Assembly (NCBI RefSeq): GCF_003945595.2
Contig: NW_024104418.1
Location: 240,193-304,192, forward strand
Origin: Pipra filicauda
Lineage: Eukaryota; Chordata; Aves; Passeriformes; Pipridae
Reading direction: 5' to 3'
Length of the DNA stretch: 64,000 nucleotides
Positions within the stretch are counted from its first letter, which is position 1; each line of letters begins with the position of its first letter. A model generated the notes under the pieces. It searched no databases. It was not told where the DNA came from and saw nothing but the letters and a program-made list of their open reading frames with translations. Shown here one piece after another: positions 27,781 through 39,384 of this stretch. Position numbers and translations under genes: made by a program.

Positions 27781-30700
27781 TGATTCCCCTTGCACACAGA
27801 TCTGAGCTTCTGTATCCATTCAAAAGCAAAAACTCCTGCACAAGAACCAAAAAAAGTTGGGACAGAGGGATAGAATGAAGAGTCCATTAGGCAAGAGTGC
27901 GTTTTGGTTTTGTTTGTTTGCTTTATTTGCTTTTGAAATGATCAGTAGTTCAATATTAGTTAAGCAAAGACATGGAAATCTAATGTGATCTTTAGCAAGT
28001 GGGAACTACAGATGTTCTCTTTTTGTTTGAATTGTATCCATCACAGCTTGACATAGTAATTTGTGTTGTCTTCATCCCCTCACTCCCATTTTTCTCAACA
28101 TAGCAAAAAGAAGCTTTTAGACTTTCCCAATTTAACCCACAGGATATTCCCTGGGATTGCATGTTAGTGACTCAGCAGCTCTCCTGGATTTTCACTGTTA
28201 TAAACCTGCCTGTAATATCCCTGCAGCCTGTCCTGTATGTGAATCAATACTCACTAACTCGGGAGCCAACATTTTTGATTAATTAGTTTGAACTGTGGTC
28301 TGCAGGCTTTGATTTTTATCTTAAATTTTGATTCTGGCATTTTGTTGGGGCGGTCTTGATTCCTTTCTCATTTTCCTCAATGCAACTTCTGCTTTGCCCT
28401 CCATGGGGAAATTAGTTTTCTACTCAACCTTCCACGCAGACAAAGAAAAATTTGGTGATATAGATTCTCAGAATGACTAGAGGGTTTTTGTGAAACCATC
28501 TCTTGCTGCATCTGGCACTCAGTGGCAGAACCGCAGTCTGTTAAGTCAACAAAATGGGAGAAAAAAAACCACATTAGAAGTGTGAAGTTAGAGGAGATAT
28601 TAATCAACACATAATGTCTTCATGTCTCCCTATATTCCTTCTGTGAAGTTAACTTCCCATAAAGCCTTCTGGTTCATTTAATATATCAAACTCCAAACTG
28701 GACATGTTGCACTAATTTAAATCAGTTTAAAATATCACCTGGGACAATATGTTTACTAGAGCTGTCAAGAAAACACATCTGGTTAAAATCCTATTTATGT
28801 TTCAAATAAGTTTTGCCTGAACATTTTTTTAATTGCATTTAAATATTCGAATGGAGGAAACTGATATTGAACTAAATCATTACATTGCAATTACAAGACT
28901 ATATACACACAATTAAGTATTTGGTTCATAAAAATTTATGTTGAATATTTGATGGAGTTTCTTTCAGGTCAAGAAGGAATTATGTTCTCTGAATGCTGTT
29001 ATTACTAAACACAGCCCCAGTGAACACAGTGAATTATTTCTTTAAAGGAAATTATATTAAAATCTCAATAATGCATAAAGTTTAGTGTGAAGTTTTTGTA
29101 GGATGGAATAATAAGTTTACAGCCATCTTTCACTTTTTTCTTTTGCCTTCCCCAGAGGGAAAACTTCTTAATATTTGAAATTTATACAATTTATATAAAA
29201 TATATATAAAATATATAATTTATAAAATTCATATAAGGTCTGACAGGACATGGTGAGACCAGACTTTGGTGTATTCAAAGATGTTACAATGTGAAGATCC
29301 TGGCCACTTGCAGACAATGATCAAAAAGATATATAAAAATGAACCAACGAAAATAGGGTAGTCATTTTTATTTGGACAGGTTCATTTCTTTTTTTTTTTA
29401 AATTTCAGAATTCCCCCAAAACTGTGTCTATCTGCAAGCTTTTCAAAGACTTCAACAATTTTACCATAAAGAAGGGGGTTTTTTCTCTTTTTTTTTTTTT
29501 TGAGGATTGTTAAATTTCCAATCATATTTGTATATTTGAACTATTATCCTCACTCATAATACCCAAAATTTCTGAGATCTCCAGCATTGTGAAGCTGCTC
29601 ACAGCCTATTTCAGTATTTGCATTTTTAAGTCCTGTCAGAAACATAAAGGACTGGCTGATTGCATCTAAAATCAGAATTCATGTGTGCTCTGAAACCATT
29701 AATTCTCACCTACTCACTCTGGATGATCAAGCAATTTGGGTTTTTAGTCAGAGGATGAAACTGTCAAGGTTATCTCAGAGAAATAGATCTATTCCATAGC
29801 AAATTTCTTCCATTGTTCTTTTATTTCTATTGCTGGGCTTAACAAGCTCATCATCTTAAATAATCACCTGGGAAAATGTAGATAAATAAAAAGAATGGGA
29901 AAATACACACAAACACACACAAATGCCAGATGTCTCATTTCAAATTTTTGTTCTACAAAAATGGTTTCTACAACATGGTTTCAGTAGTTGCCCCAAACGT
30001 TGATCCTTGTAAAAAATTTAGCCCTGTTTCCATATCAGTCCCACATAATGCCCCCAGGACTTCCCCACAGATGCACTGCAGGGAGGGACCCTGGCATTGC
30101 TAATCATAAATCTTTAAAACCAGCATTTATTTAGTGTTCTGCCATTCTTCTGGGACACAGACAAAAGCTGTTAGGGATGAGAGTGTAATATATGTACCAA
30201 CGGGGGAAAGGAACCGGAAAAAGGGAAAGGAGAAAAGATTCAGGAATACCTTAAAAATTATCCTAAAGGCTTAGAAATCCAAAGTGTGAGGACTTGCAAC
30301 AGAACAGAAGACAGATAAATCTAGTTCTGTGTTGTCTGGAAGGCTTTCCTGTCATGCAATCATTTGATGATTAATGTATTCACCTGGTGATTACTGTAAT
30401 AATTACATCGAGAAATATTGGAGGGCTCATTACACAGCCTGTCAAGTAACGCAAACAAACATTGAGAAAAGTGTGTCTTAAACTACGGAGAGATTCGCTT
30501 GACTGAATGAGTCAGGTAACAAATTAATAGACACACCAGAAAAAAATGTCACCTAGAATGACTCAGGATTTAAAGCAACTTCCACACCCTGTGGTTAAGT
30601 ACAGGCCTTCTCAGGAGATACTCCATTCTGTGTCTATGCTGAATTTTTCTCGGGCAGTTTCCTGTGAAACAGAGACATTGACTGTTCCCAAAGGTACAAG

Positions 30701-31200
30701 ACATATGAGTGAGTGCCCTGCTCCAGCTCACAATCCAGTTTAAAATGTCTCATCAAGCCCTCAGGTCAGGAAGATCCCCAAGCAAGTCACTCACTCTGAG
30801 CTGGAGAGCGTGGTCAAACCACGTTACCCACGAGCCTGAAGTCAGGCCCCAAAGATCCTCAGTGCCAAGTGATGATTAGTTCCTTTTCTGAACATTTCCC
30901 AACTAATGAGCTAGGACACAATAATCAGATCCCAGTAATAGTCTAGCAGTGAGTGTCACTGTGTATCCTCTAAAACCTTTGCACAGAAGTGTTTGTGGGT
31001 CCCAGTGAGCTTGTCTCTGAGGAATGAGAAACCTCTCTTCTCTCATCAACTCGGCTGTTTGGGGAAATGGCAGATGCATTTAGCAGCAGCTTGAAATTAC
31101 GAACCTTACTCAAAGCCCATTACAATCAACAACCATAGACTTGATGAACATTAGATCGACTATTTGGGTGTGTGAAGCAGACAGATAGATAGATAAATCA
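27781..31200. other. Unassigned AT-rich stretch
   Basis: No exon or element recognised. The part at 30,360-30,545 has clustered homeodomain-type motifs. Confidence 0.45.
29176..29237. repeat. TA-rich simple repeat
   Basis: Imperfect aaatttatata units. Confidence 0.65.
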
Positions 31201-31258
31201 ATCCTGTTGAGGGCATTTTGGACTTGTAGTGTTGTATGCACCTACTTTGAGCTTACCA
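31201..31258 (+). repeat. Left copy of a 58-bp duplication flanking the CR1/LTR nest
   Basis: Aligns without gaps to 32041-32098 at 46 of 58 positions. The shared cores are tattttggacttg-like and ctactttgagcttacca. It lies just outside the CR1 that carries the LTR. Confidence 0.7.
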
Positions 31259-31264
31259 CTTATC

Positions 31265-31471
31265 CTAGAATCACAGCATCTTAGGATCATAGAATGGTTT
31301 GGCTTGGAAAGCATCTTTCAAGATCATCTAGCCCCAGCCAAGATCATATAAGCCCCCTACCATGGGCAGGTGCATCTTCAAATAGATCAGGCCCCATCCA
31401 ACCTGGCCTTGAATGTTTCCAGGGATTCTTCACCTCTCTGGGCAACCTGTGCCAGCATTTCACCGTCCTCC
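31265..31471 (-). mobile_element. CR1 LINE 3' end, first half of an LTR-split copy
   Basis: Reverse-complement CR1 3' region. It has the 3' end motif (tcatagaatggtttggcttgg), the conserved ccatgggcagg and the cctctctgggcaacctgtgcc block. The sequence stops at the LTR and resumes exactly after it at 31904. Confidence 0.9.
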
Positions 31472-31771
31472 TGTGAGAAATAAAGCAATGTTTTGCTGCA
31501 GCCAGAGTGACTAAGTGGTGGGGGGGGAGGCTAACCCTTGTTTCTTGCTTACAGCAACTTATTGCTCAGATGTGGGTTACTCTGTTCCTTGCACTTGCAA
31601 AGAGTTAGGAACCAATAGGAAAGGCTGTGCTAAAGATTTGCCAAAAAAGGGAGAAGAATAAAGGGGAATGGGGGAGGAAGACTTGGGGCAAAGTAGGCAG
31701 TCCAGAATGTGAGTCCCTGAGTACCCAGCCAATGGAAGAGGGGACAGGGACCACCCCCAGCTGGGGAAGGA

Positions 31772-31779
31772 GATAAAAG
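31772..31779 (+). promoter_or_regulatory. TATA-like box of the solo LTR
   Basis: The motif gataaaag lies about 40 bases downstream of the second CCAAT box and about 60 bases upstream of the AATAAA, which suits a short-R retroviral LTR promoter firing to the right. Confidence 0.55.
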
Positions 31780-31834
31780 GTTGCCCATTTTGGTGGGCGG
31801 TGTTCCTCCCTGAAAAGAGGCATCTGACTCGTTC

Positions 31835-31840
31835 AATAAA
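31835..31840 (+). terminator. Polyadenylation signal of the solo LTR
   Basis: An exact AATAAA inside the LTR, followed about 15-20 bases later by the likely cleavage region, and placed downstream of the TATA-like motif as retroviral R regions require. Confidence 0.6.
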
Positions 31841-31903
31841 ATAGTTTTGCTTCGATGACATTGTCCCCTCTCAAATTCATCAAGAAGTGGGTCTTTTCTC
31901 ACA

Positions 31904-32022
31904 CTCCTCATAAAAAAAAATTAAAAAAATTCTTCCTTACATCTAGTCTGAGTCTTACTTTCTTTTAGTTTGAAACAATTATCCCTTGTTCTATCACTAC
32001 AGGCCCTGCCAAAAAAGTCTGT
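31904..32022 (-). mobile_element. CR1 LINE, second half of the LTR-split copy
   Basis: Continues the CR1 at 31265-31471 with the segment that normally follows: ttcttccttacatctagtc, then ttgttctatcactacaggcc. An A-rich expansion lies at 31911-31927. The element is 5'-truncated here. Confidence 0.8.
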
Positions 32023-32040
32023 ACACATATATCTATGTAT

Positions 32041-32098
32041 ATCTTATTGATGGTATTTTGGACTTGCAGAGATTAATATATCTACTTTGAGCTTACCA
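32041..32098 (+). repeat. Right copy of a 58-bp duplication flanking the CR1/LTR nest
   Basis: Partner of 31201-31258, offset 840 bases, same orientation, 79 percent identical by hand alignment. It follows the truncated 5' end of the CR1. Confidence 0.7.
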
Positions 32099-34159
32099 GG
32101 ATCCACAGAGAAATAATGGTTAATTGAAAGGTTTTTATGTATCTTACTCTAATTGATTTCATTTAGCCAGTGGGAGATTCAAAAATAATACGTATGTAAG
32201 TAAATGTAAGCAACTCCCATAATCTGTTAAGCAAAAGTAAGAATATACTTAATTTCAGGTTCTTCCTCATGATATTTTCTTGGTCTTAGACCTTACATTT
32301 ACATCCTTTATTTCCATACAGACATGAAAGTTGTTGTGTACAATGCTGCCACACCTAGGGAAAAAAAGAACAGAAAAGAATGGAGGAACTATCTAACCCA
32401 TTTTAAAAGAACTGACTGAAAAGGATTCACTGGTGAAACCCAGACTTCAAAAATAATTATGAGAAGCTGGAAGAATAGTTTTTTTTCTTTCATCTTAAGA
32501 TTGATTTTTTTTTTCAAAGGCGACAGATCAATTTGGTCTATTTTTAAAAGCATTTTTCCAGCTAGTTTTAAAGCCATTGTTCTTGAGGAAAGATATGTCA
32601 AATCTGATTTATTCAGAAGGTTTCTTGTTTTTTCCCTCTGGATGTTGATGAGTAAGGCTAAAAGGCAACTATGATATTAAGAACTTGTGACAAATAGCAT
32701 TAATGGGGAGCTTTCTCTTTTGTTTTTTTTTGGGGAACTGACTCCATTTGAATTGCAGCTGATGCTGGAGGAGGAGCAGATTAGCCAGGATACACCAGGA
32801 TACTGTCCCATCTCCCCTAGAATCCATCATGTGTTATTGGGGGATTAAGTGGGACTAGAGAAAGAAACATCCAGACTCTCCATCTAGCAGAAATAGCAGC
32901 AGGCAAAGCAAGGATTTAGGGGAAAAATCGGGTTGTAAAAGTCACTGGCTAAGGTCAACCCCTTCCCAATAATTCTGTGGGTGTGGGATGATGTTGGGAA
33001 GATCTCCAGCCAAGCCACATGCCCTTTGGAAACACCAAGTCCTGGATTGGTCCCATCTAACTTCAGACATCCATCTAAGGCACCTGTGTCAGGTGGACTG
33101 TGGTCCCTCCAGAACTGGTCCATCATCACCACTGGTGTTACAGCCCCCCCTGCAAGGCAGAAATAACTTGTTTTTTTGCTAATAAATCCCTTGGGGTGAG
33201 TTAAAGTAAATAGATGCCGTGTGATCAGTGTTTACAGAGATAAATTAGATAGATAGATAAGTAGATAGATAGATGCGTGTGTGTATATATATATATATAT
33301 AGGTTTATTTTAGAACAGTTTGATTGCAAAGGAAAACAGGTATGTAGCCACTTTGTTTGTTTTTATCTATAGTAGTATGGCAATATAAAAGCATAAAGAT
33401 ATGACCCAAGAAAATGTGTGAAACAGAAGACAGAAAAAAAAGAGAAAAAAAATGAAAGAGAGAAGGAAAGAGAAAAATTTGAGTTTATAGTCACCTCCCA
33501 GAGGTCTCTGACAAACTTGGTTGTTGTGGTCACTGATGTCTTAGTCTGTCAGGCAGTGGTGGGGGAAAGAAGTCCAGGAAATATAAAGTCAGGTGGGTTT
33601 ATATAAGCTCAGAAACCCTTCTGGTGCTTGTCTGCTGTTATTCAGAGGCTGCAGGTGCTGATTTTGCACAGTAATTTAGGCTTCAGGTGGGGGATTTGTT
33701 TGAGGGCACAACTGCTAAAACGTCTTCCTTCTCCCAGAGGCCTTCTCTGGGGCAGTGATGGGTGTGTGTACAGGGGGCTCCTCTGACACAGCCTGGCCCA
33801 TAGGAGATAAACATCCCACCCCCAGAGAGTTGCCACTGGCCTTCTTTAGATGAGCATCACACCCCCAGAGATTTGCCCCCTGGGCCTCCACAAACCCACC
33901 AGTTTGTGGGCTGTGGCCACCTCCCCTCAGCCTTATCTTCAATGCCCTGGCAGGAGGCTTGCACAGCTCGATACAGGAGCAATGTTTCAAGGCAATTAAA
34001 ACGTCCAATTCCTCACAGCTGGAGGCAGAGAAGGGATTCTGAAGAAACATTGACATCTTTGGCCTCCATCTCCATCTATTAACTGTAGCAAATGCAGGGC
34101 AACAGGGCTCCTAAATAGGGTGCCTTGATGAAATGACTCATTAGTTGGAATCATCTGAG
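32099..34159. other. Unassigned stretch, in part LTR-like
   Basis: Contains the composite microsatellite at 33247. At 33,560-34,060 it is GC-raised with two 23-base near-copies (catcccaccc-type at 33810 and catcacaccc-type at 33855, 45 bases apart). A minus-strand cttatataaa TATA motif lies near 33,605. This may be an old LTR, but no ends are visible. Confidence 0.35.
33247..33301. repeat. Composite GATA-TG-TA microsatellite
   Basis: An agat/gata tetranucleotide run passes into gtgtgt and then into a pure ta run ending at 33300. Likely polymorphic in length. Confidence 0.9.
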
Positions 34160-34428
34160 TTAGGGCATAAGGCTGTGCCAGGGGAGGTTTAGGCTGGACA
34201 TGAGGAAAAGATTCTTCCCCCAGAGGGTGGTTGGGCACTGAACAGGCTCCCCAGGGCAGTGGACACAGCCCCAAGGCTGCCAGAGCTCAAGGAGTGTTTG
34301 GACAACGCTCTCAGGCATGTGGTGGGATTGTTGGGGTGTCCTGTGCAGGGCCAGGGGTTGGAATGTGATGATCCTTGTGCATCCCTTCCAACTCAGAATA
34401 TTCTGTGATCTGTGAGTTGAGATCTCTG
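34160..34428 (+). mobile_element. CR1 LINE 3' fragment
   Basis: Forward CR1: ggctgtgccaggggaggttt, ttcttcccccagagggtggt, gccagagctcaaggagtgtt, ending at ttccaactcagaatattctg. Same subtype as the copies at 9072 and 24925. Confidence 0.92.
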
Positions 34429-35645
34429 GATCCAGGGAGCTGACTGCAGCGTGCAGTTGAATTTTTTTTATTCCCCCCCATCCTTCCCTTAATTCCACAT
34501 TCCTTCCTTCTCTTTTTACTTCTCCTCATTCCTTCCTTCCTTTTTCTTCTACCTGTTCCTCACTGTTTGCTTGCCCATACATTCTAAAAAAAGCCACCTT
34601 ATCTAAAAAATGACAAGTAGGAATGAGAGCAAATGAGCTGCTCCCGCACTCTGTGTGTTACAATCTCCCTCCATCCTGGCTGTAACATTTCTCCTTAAAT
34701 TATACACTCCTTGGAACAGTCCTGTGTGCTCCTCTTAGTGCAATGCCAAGCACTACTGGGACCTCTAAGTCCTGAAGTACAAACATAATAAAAACAATAA
34801 TAGCAGCAAAAGCGTGAGTAGGTCAGACAGCTTCCCTCTTCCTTTTATCCTTGTGAGCTGGAAGGTTCACACCAGTACCAAAGGGAACCCAGATGAATGA
34901 GAGCTCCACTCTCACATGGCAGAATGTCTGCAAATAAACTGCAGAGCAGGTGTTCAGAGAAATTAAATGATTCCAAGTAATTTACCATGGCAGGAGCATC
35001 AATTTGAGAATTGCTAAACTGCAGGTACTGAAACATTGAATTTTATTACATTTTCAACTAGCAAATGTCAGTTGCTTTATTGGTTTTAACATCATATCAG
35101 GTGCACTGATAAATTTAGCAAACACACCAGTTGGGTTTCTAAGAAGCATGGACTACTCACCTCAGAGACCATTAATTCTGATTCATTTCTGAGTGCCATG
35201 AAGCCAGAGTTGTATTTTACTTGTGATTTGCTCCCACTCTATCAGTTTCATAGCAATTTGTTATACAATTTCTATGTGTCTTGAGAAAAGTTTCATTGGC
35301 TCATAGAGCACAGTTTCCTTTGTTTTAGGTTTAGTTCTATTAACCAAGTTCTCTTCACTCAAATCTAGAGGAATAATAAGCTGATTTGCAAGCTAACAAC
35401 TTGCCTTTCAAAGTTAGAAAATAGAAGGGACACCCCCTAAAAAAAACCCAGTTTGGCATTAAAAATCATGATCTGGCTAAGCAGTCAACTAAATGCATGA
35501 TGAATGCCAAAATCGATGAAAAGAAGTTCCTGCAGAGCTTAAATCTTCTGCTGATGAAAAGGGATTTTTCCGTATTGCTAAAAAAGGATGGGGAAAAAAA
35601 AATCCAGCAGCATGGGCATCCTCAAGGCATTTATTGAATGCAAAG

Positions 35646-35672
35646 TAAAAACAAAACAAAACAAAACAAAAC
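35646..35672. repeat. AAAAC pentanucleotide repeat
   Basis: About five perfect aaaac units. Confidence 0.85.
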
Positions 35673-37039
35673 ATTAGTTTGAAAACAGAGTTTGATGCCT
35701 AATGAAAAAACATTAAACCAAGGTCACTAAGATGATTTTTATGCTCCATGAACATGACACTGACCCTTTCTGACAACACTGTTGCACTGCAATTCAGGGC
35801 TCTCTCCCATTCCTGGAGCCCTTTGTCAGTCATGGCATATTATTCTGCCAAATTACATAATTGGTTGGGTCTCTCTGCCTGTGAATCCCTTCAGCCAACA
35901 GGGATGTGGAGGTGTCTTCAGGGGGAGGAATATGCTCACCTTTCCCTTTGTACAGCACCACTGTGAGTCATGCATGAGCTGGCAGTGGGAATGGGTTTGG
36001 ATTGCTGTGGCAGGGAAAGTTTGGGTGGGTAAGGTGAATTCAATGTGGGTGGTGGGGTCGACATAGCAACTAATATGAAAACTTGCCAGTGACAACAAGT
36101 GGGAAGAATCTATTTTTATTTTTTTTAATGCTTGTTGGAGGAACTGTAGTGAATTCAGAACCATCCAAGCCGTTCTTCCCTCCTGAGCCTAAAGGAAGGC
36201 TGCCATCTAATGAGCACTAGCAGCAATTCCTGCCTTACCACGAGCTTTTCCTGCCTTTATTCACCACAAAACAGCTTGTTTCAATCTGTAGGTTCAGCAG
36301 TTTAGCTACTGTTGACCTTGACCTGAAAGTGTTTAAAGGTGTTAGGAGCTGGCTCCTGAGAGGGCTTATGAGGATAAAGATGATGCCTATGAGCTGTTAA
36401 ATGTCATCTCTGCTTATTTTTTTCCCCATTCTTGCACATGGACAGGATATTGGGAGGGTTGTTTTGCTGTCTCCTTATATCCCTTTTATCCAGCTACACA
36501 TTCAAACACACTCACAAGGATCTTACTGCAATAAAAACCCACTACAACCACTCTAGGGAACACATTCCTTGCTATTTCCACTTAGTGCTATGCAATGAAA
36601 TTATCATCACAACTGTGATTTTTTTTTTTTTTGTGCAAACCCCCTTCTCAGTGAAAAAGTTGAGAAGCTTCTAAAAGTGATGAAAGCATGAAAACTTTGA
36701 GCTCTCCACCACTTCTGGACCAGCAGAGTCCAGTATGAGCCACTTGCTATTGCTGGGACATCAGGAGCTCTCTGCAATGTGTCACAGAGGAAGGATCCAC
36801 AGGTGACATTCCTGTTTCACTCATCACCCAGCACGCTGGGTATGGAAATAAATTCCATGTATTTTCATATGTAGAAAGTGTTCCGGCAAAAACAAGGAAT
36901 AAATCTGATTCCATGTTTGTGACGTGCAGAAAAAAGAAGTGAGAAACATAAACTGCAAAAAACCAAAAAAATTTTAAAAATAATAACTTTCTAAAAACAG
37001 GGATATTCAAGTGTTGAAATTAATTGTCTGGGACATTGC

Positions 37040-37172
37040 TAAAACTCTATTAATGGAGTCCTTTGAAAGCAGATTGGGAAAAATAACTCAGAGGGTCAGA
37101 AATTATACCTGATCCTGTCTTGGGACAGAAAGATGGACTAGCTCATCTCTGGAGGCCACACACAATGATTCT
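37040..37172 (+). mobile_element. Probable old CR1 3' fragment
   Basis: Weak match in forward orientation: gatggactagctcatctctg, gaggcc and a final caatgattctag resemble the terminal bases of an older CR1 subfamily. The upstream part is too worn to place. Confidence 0.45.
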
Positions 37173-38761
37173 AGTCTTAAGGGTATCAAAAATGTAAAAG
37201 GAGCAGGTTCTAGAGACTTTCTAAACCTTTGAGAACCTTCTGAAAGGTTCTAGACCTTCAGAATCTTTATTAAAAAAATATATTCTTTTCAAAATTAATT
37301 TATCCCATGTGATTGTGAAAACATGGCTGCTTTATTGCCAGGACTAACACTCCTTTTTTATCTAATAGAGTAAACATTGCTGACCTTTGGAATATTTCCC
37401 TCCTCCTGGCCCTGTTCTGGAGCATCCAGACTCTCAGATCAAAGGCACACAGCTGTATAAACCATCCAGCATGGGTGTTGCAGTTTCAAGCTGCCACATT
37501 CTGGCTGTGGCTTGAGGTTATAAGTAAGGTCATTCCATCTCCTCTTGCTTAAATCTATCTAAATTAAATCTTTTTCAAGGTCCAATGTTAATTTAGGCAG
37601 TTATTTTAATTTCAGTAGTTCTGTGATCAAGTGACCTCTAAAGGTACGAGTTAATATTCCCAGGTGCTGCCAATACTTTGCTTTATTTTTTTTCCTAAAA
37701 ATAAACCTGAAATTACTGTAATTCTTTTGGCCTTTTTGGGGACTGTGATTCCAAGGGATGTGACAATCTTCAGCTCACTCAGAGGAATCCCTCTGGAAAA
37801 ATAAGCAGCTTTGCATCCAGCACATGCCACAGTCAGACCCTTGTGTTTTGTTTCAAAGGAGAGATTCTTCCGACTTATCACTCAGCAGGGACCAGGGCAG
37901 TCCTTAGGCTGAGAGATTTGGTTTTCTCCCTTCATGTTGTCCTCACACAGTGGTCTCAGGCCCTTTCTAGTCATCCCTTGCTGTCCACAGGTGCCTGCCT
38001 CAGGCAGTGAGCTTTAAATAGCTTCTTAATCGTCACCAGCCCATTCCAACACACATTTTTCCCAAGCTGGAGCTTTGCTGCAGTTAATGGTGATCAAACT
38101 CATCAGCCTCAGCTGAAATAGTCTGTCTGGAAGAACACCATGGGGAGAAAGCAGCTGTCTGCAGTGTATAAGAGAATGATAAAGCTGGCAAACTCCTATG
38201 CACACTGTGCTAAAATTTTAGATGCTTTAAAGTGTAAAGCTCAAGGGTCAGCAATAGCAAGCTGGTCCTGCCACCACTCACTGAAGGCTGATAAGTGGTG
38301 TCACTTTGTGTAAAACCCATCTACAATTCTGTCACTTTTTTTTTTATTTGTCTTACAACCAGGCAGCTTCACTCTGAACACATTTCAACAATGAACTGAT
38401 TAGATGAATTGGTTGAAAAATTGGTGTAATCCACAAGAAGCCTGAAAAACTCATGTTGGGAATCACAGTGTTATTTGCAGCACGGTTGATGCTGGACTAG
38501 TGAGTGATGGTGCTGCCAGATGTAAAATTGTGCCTGGCTCTCTCTTCCCACAGCTGCACTGTGAAATATCTGAATCTCAACCTGTGCAGACTGACTCTCC
38601 ACACTTTGCAGCTGAACCAGGACAGTTGCAATCCAAACAGAGAAGACAGCCTGTCCATGTCCCTGGCCCAGTGGCGCAGGTGTGTGTGACACTGCAGTCA
38701 GCATTGACACTGTGGCTGAAACTTTCTTATCCCCTTCAGTGAGCCATGCTGAGGCTCAACA

Positions 38762-38822
38762 TTTCTGAGATCATGGAACCACTGAGGCTGGAAAAAGATG
38801 ATTGAGTCCACCAAATCAACCT
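38762..38822 (-). mobile_element. CR1 LINE 3' tip stub
   Basis: Reverse-complement tip only: gatcatggaaccactgaggc, tggaaaaagatgattgagtc. It lies about 55 bases before a forward CR1 piece. Confidence 0.65.
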
Positions 38823-38877
38823 AGTTAGCTGAGCCAAAGAGCTACTATGTAAGCCCAGATCTGGGGGCAAACATCTT

Positions 38878-39384
38878 CTATGGCACGGCTACGGCACCTG
38901 GGCAACCCCTGGTACCTACACAGCCTGAGGGATGAACAGATGGAGAGCAGCCCTGCCGAGAAGGACTTGGGGGTGCTGGTGGATGAGAGGCTGGACATGA
39001 GCTGGCAAAGTGTGCACTTGCAGCCCAGGAAGCCAACTGAATTCTGGGCTGCATCCAAAGGAGTGTGGGCAGCAGGAGTGCCCTTCTGCCCTGCTCAGGT
39101 GAGACCCCACCTGCAGAGCTGCCTCCAGCTCTGGGGCCCCCAACACAGGAAGGACATGGACCTGTTGGAGCAAGTCCAGAGGAGACCACAAAGTTCATTA
39201 GAGGGATGGAGCACTTCTGCTATGAGGAAAGGCTGAGAGAATTGGGATTGTTCAGCCTGGAGAAGAGAAAGCTTTGGGGGGACCTAATTGAATCCTTCCA
39301 GTACCTGAAGGGAGCTGACAAGAAAGATGGAGAGGGACTTTTTCCAAGAGCAGGTAGGGATGGGACAAGGGGGAATGAACAAAC
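38878..39384 (+). mobile_element. CR1 LINE: C-terminal part of ORF2
   Basis: Translates with few breaks to the C-terminal ORF2 segment: MESSPAEKDLGVLVDERLDM near 38940, then LWGPQHRKDMDLLEQVQRR, then CYEERLRELGLFSLEKRK and FQYLKGADKKDGEGLF. The 3' untranslated end is missing after 39384. One frame change occurs near 39190. It is a dead LINE fragment and not a host gene. Confidence 0.93.

Larger units (their letters stand above)
31472..31903 (+). mobile_element. Solo LTR of an endogenous retrovirus
   Basis: A 432-bp element with perfect 9-bp inverted ends (TGTGAGAAA and TTTCTCACA), beginning TG and ending CA. It is flanked on both sides by the four bases ctcc (31468-31471 and 31904-31907), a target-site duplication. 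Inside, in plus orientation, are two CCAAT boxes (31611-31619 and 31727-31735), a TATA-like gataaaag (31772-31779) and an AATAAA (31835-31840), in the order expected for U3-R-U5. No internal retroviral genes are adjacent, so the provirus was lost by LTR-LTR recombination. It interrupts an older CR1. A 4-bp duplication is the size made by gammaretrovirus-like integrases, but with four bases this is only a hint. Confidence 0.85.
34429..38761. other. Unassigned non-coding stretch
   Basis: Contains a pyrimidine-rich patch (34,498-34,550), the AAAAC repeat, a probable old CR1 at 37,040, and a possible exon-like segment at 38,554-38,679 that I do not trust enough to call. Confidence 0.45.

Noticed and set aside
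37225..37255. Short palindrome around agaacctt/aaggttct
   Set aside because: Eight-base arms with a four-base loop are within chance for this length, and no transposon ends are associated.
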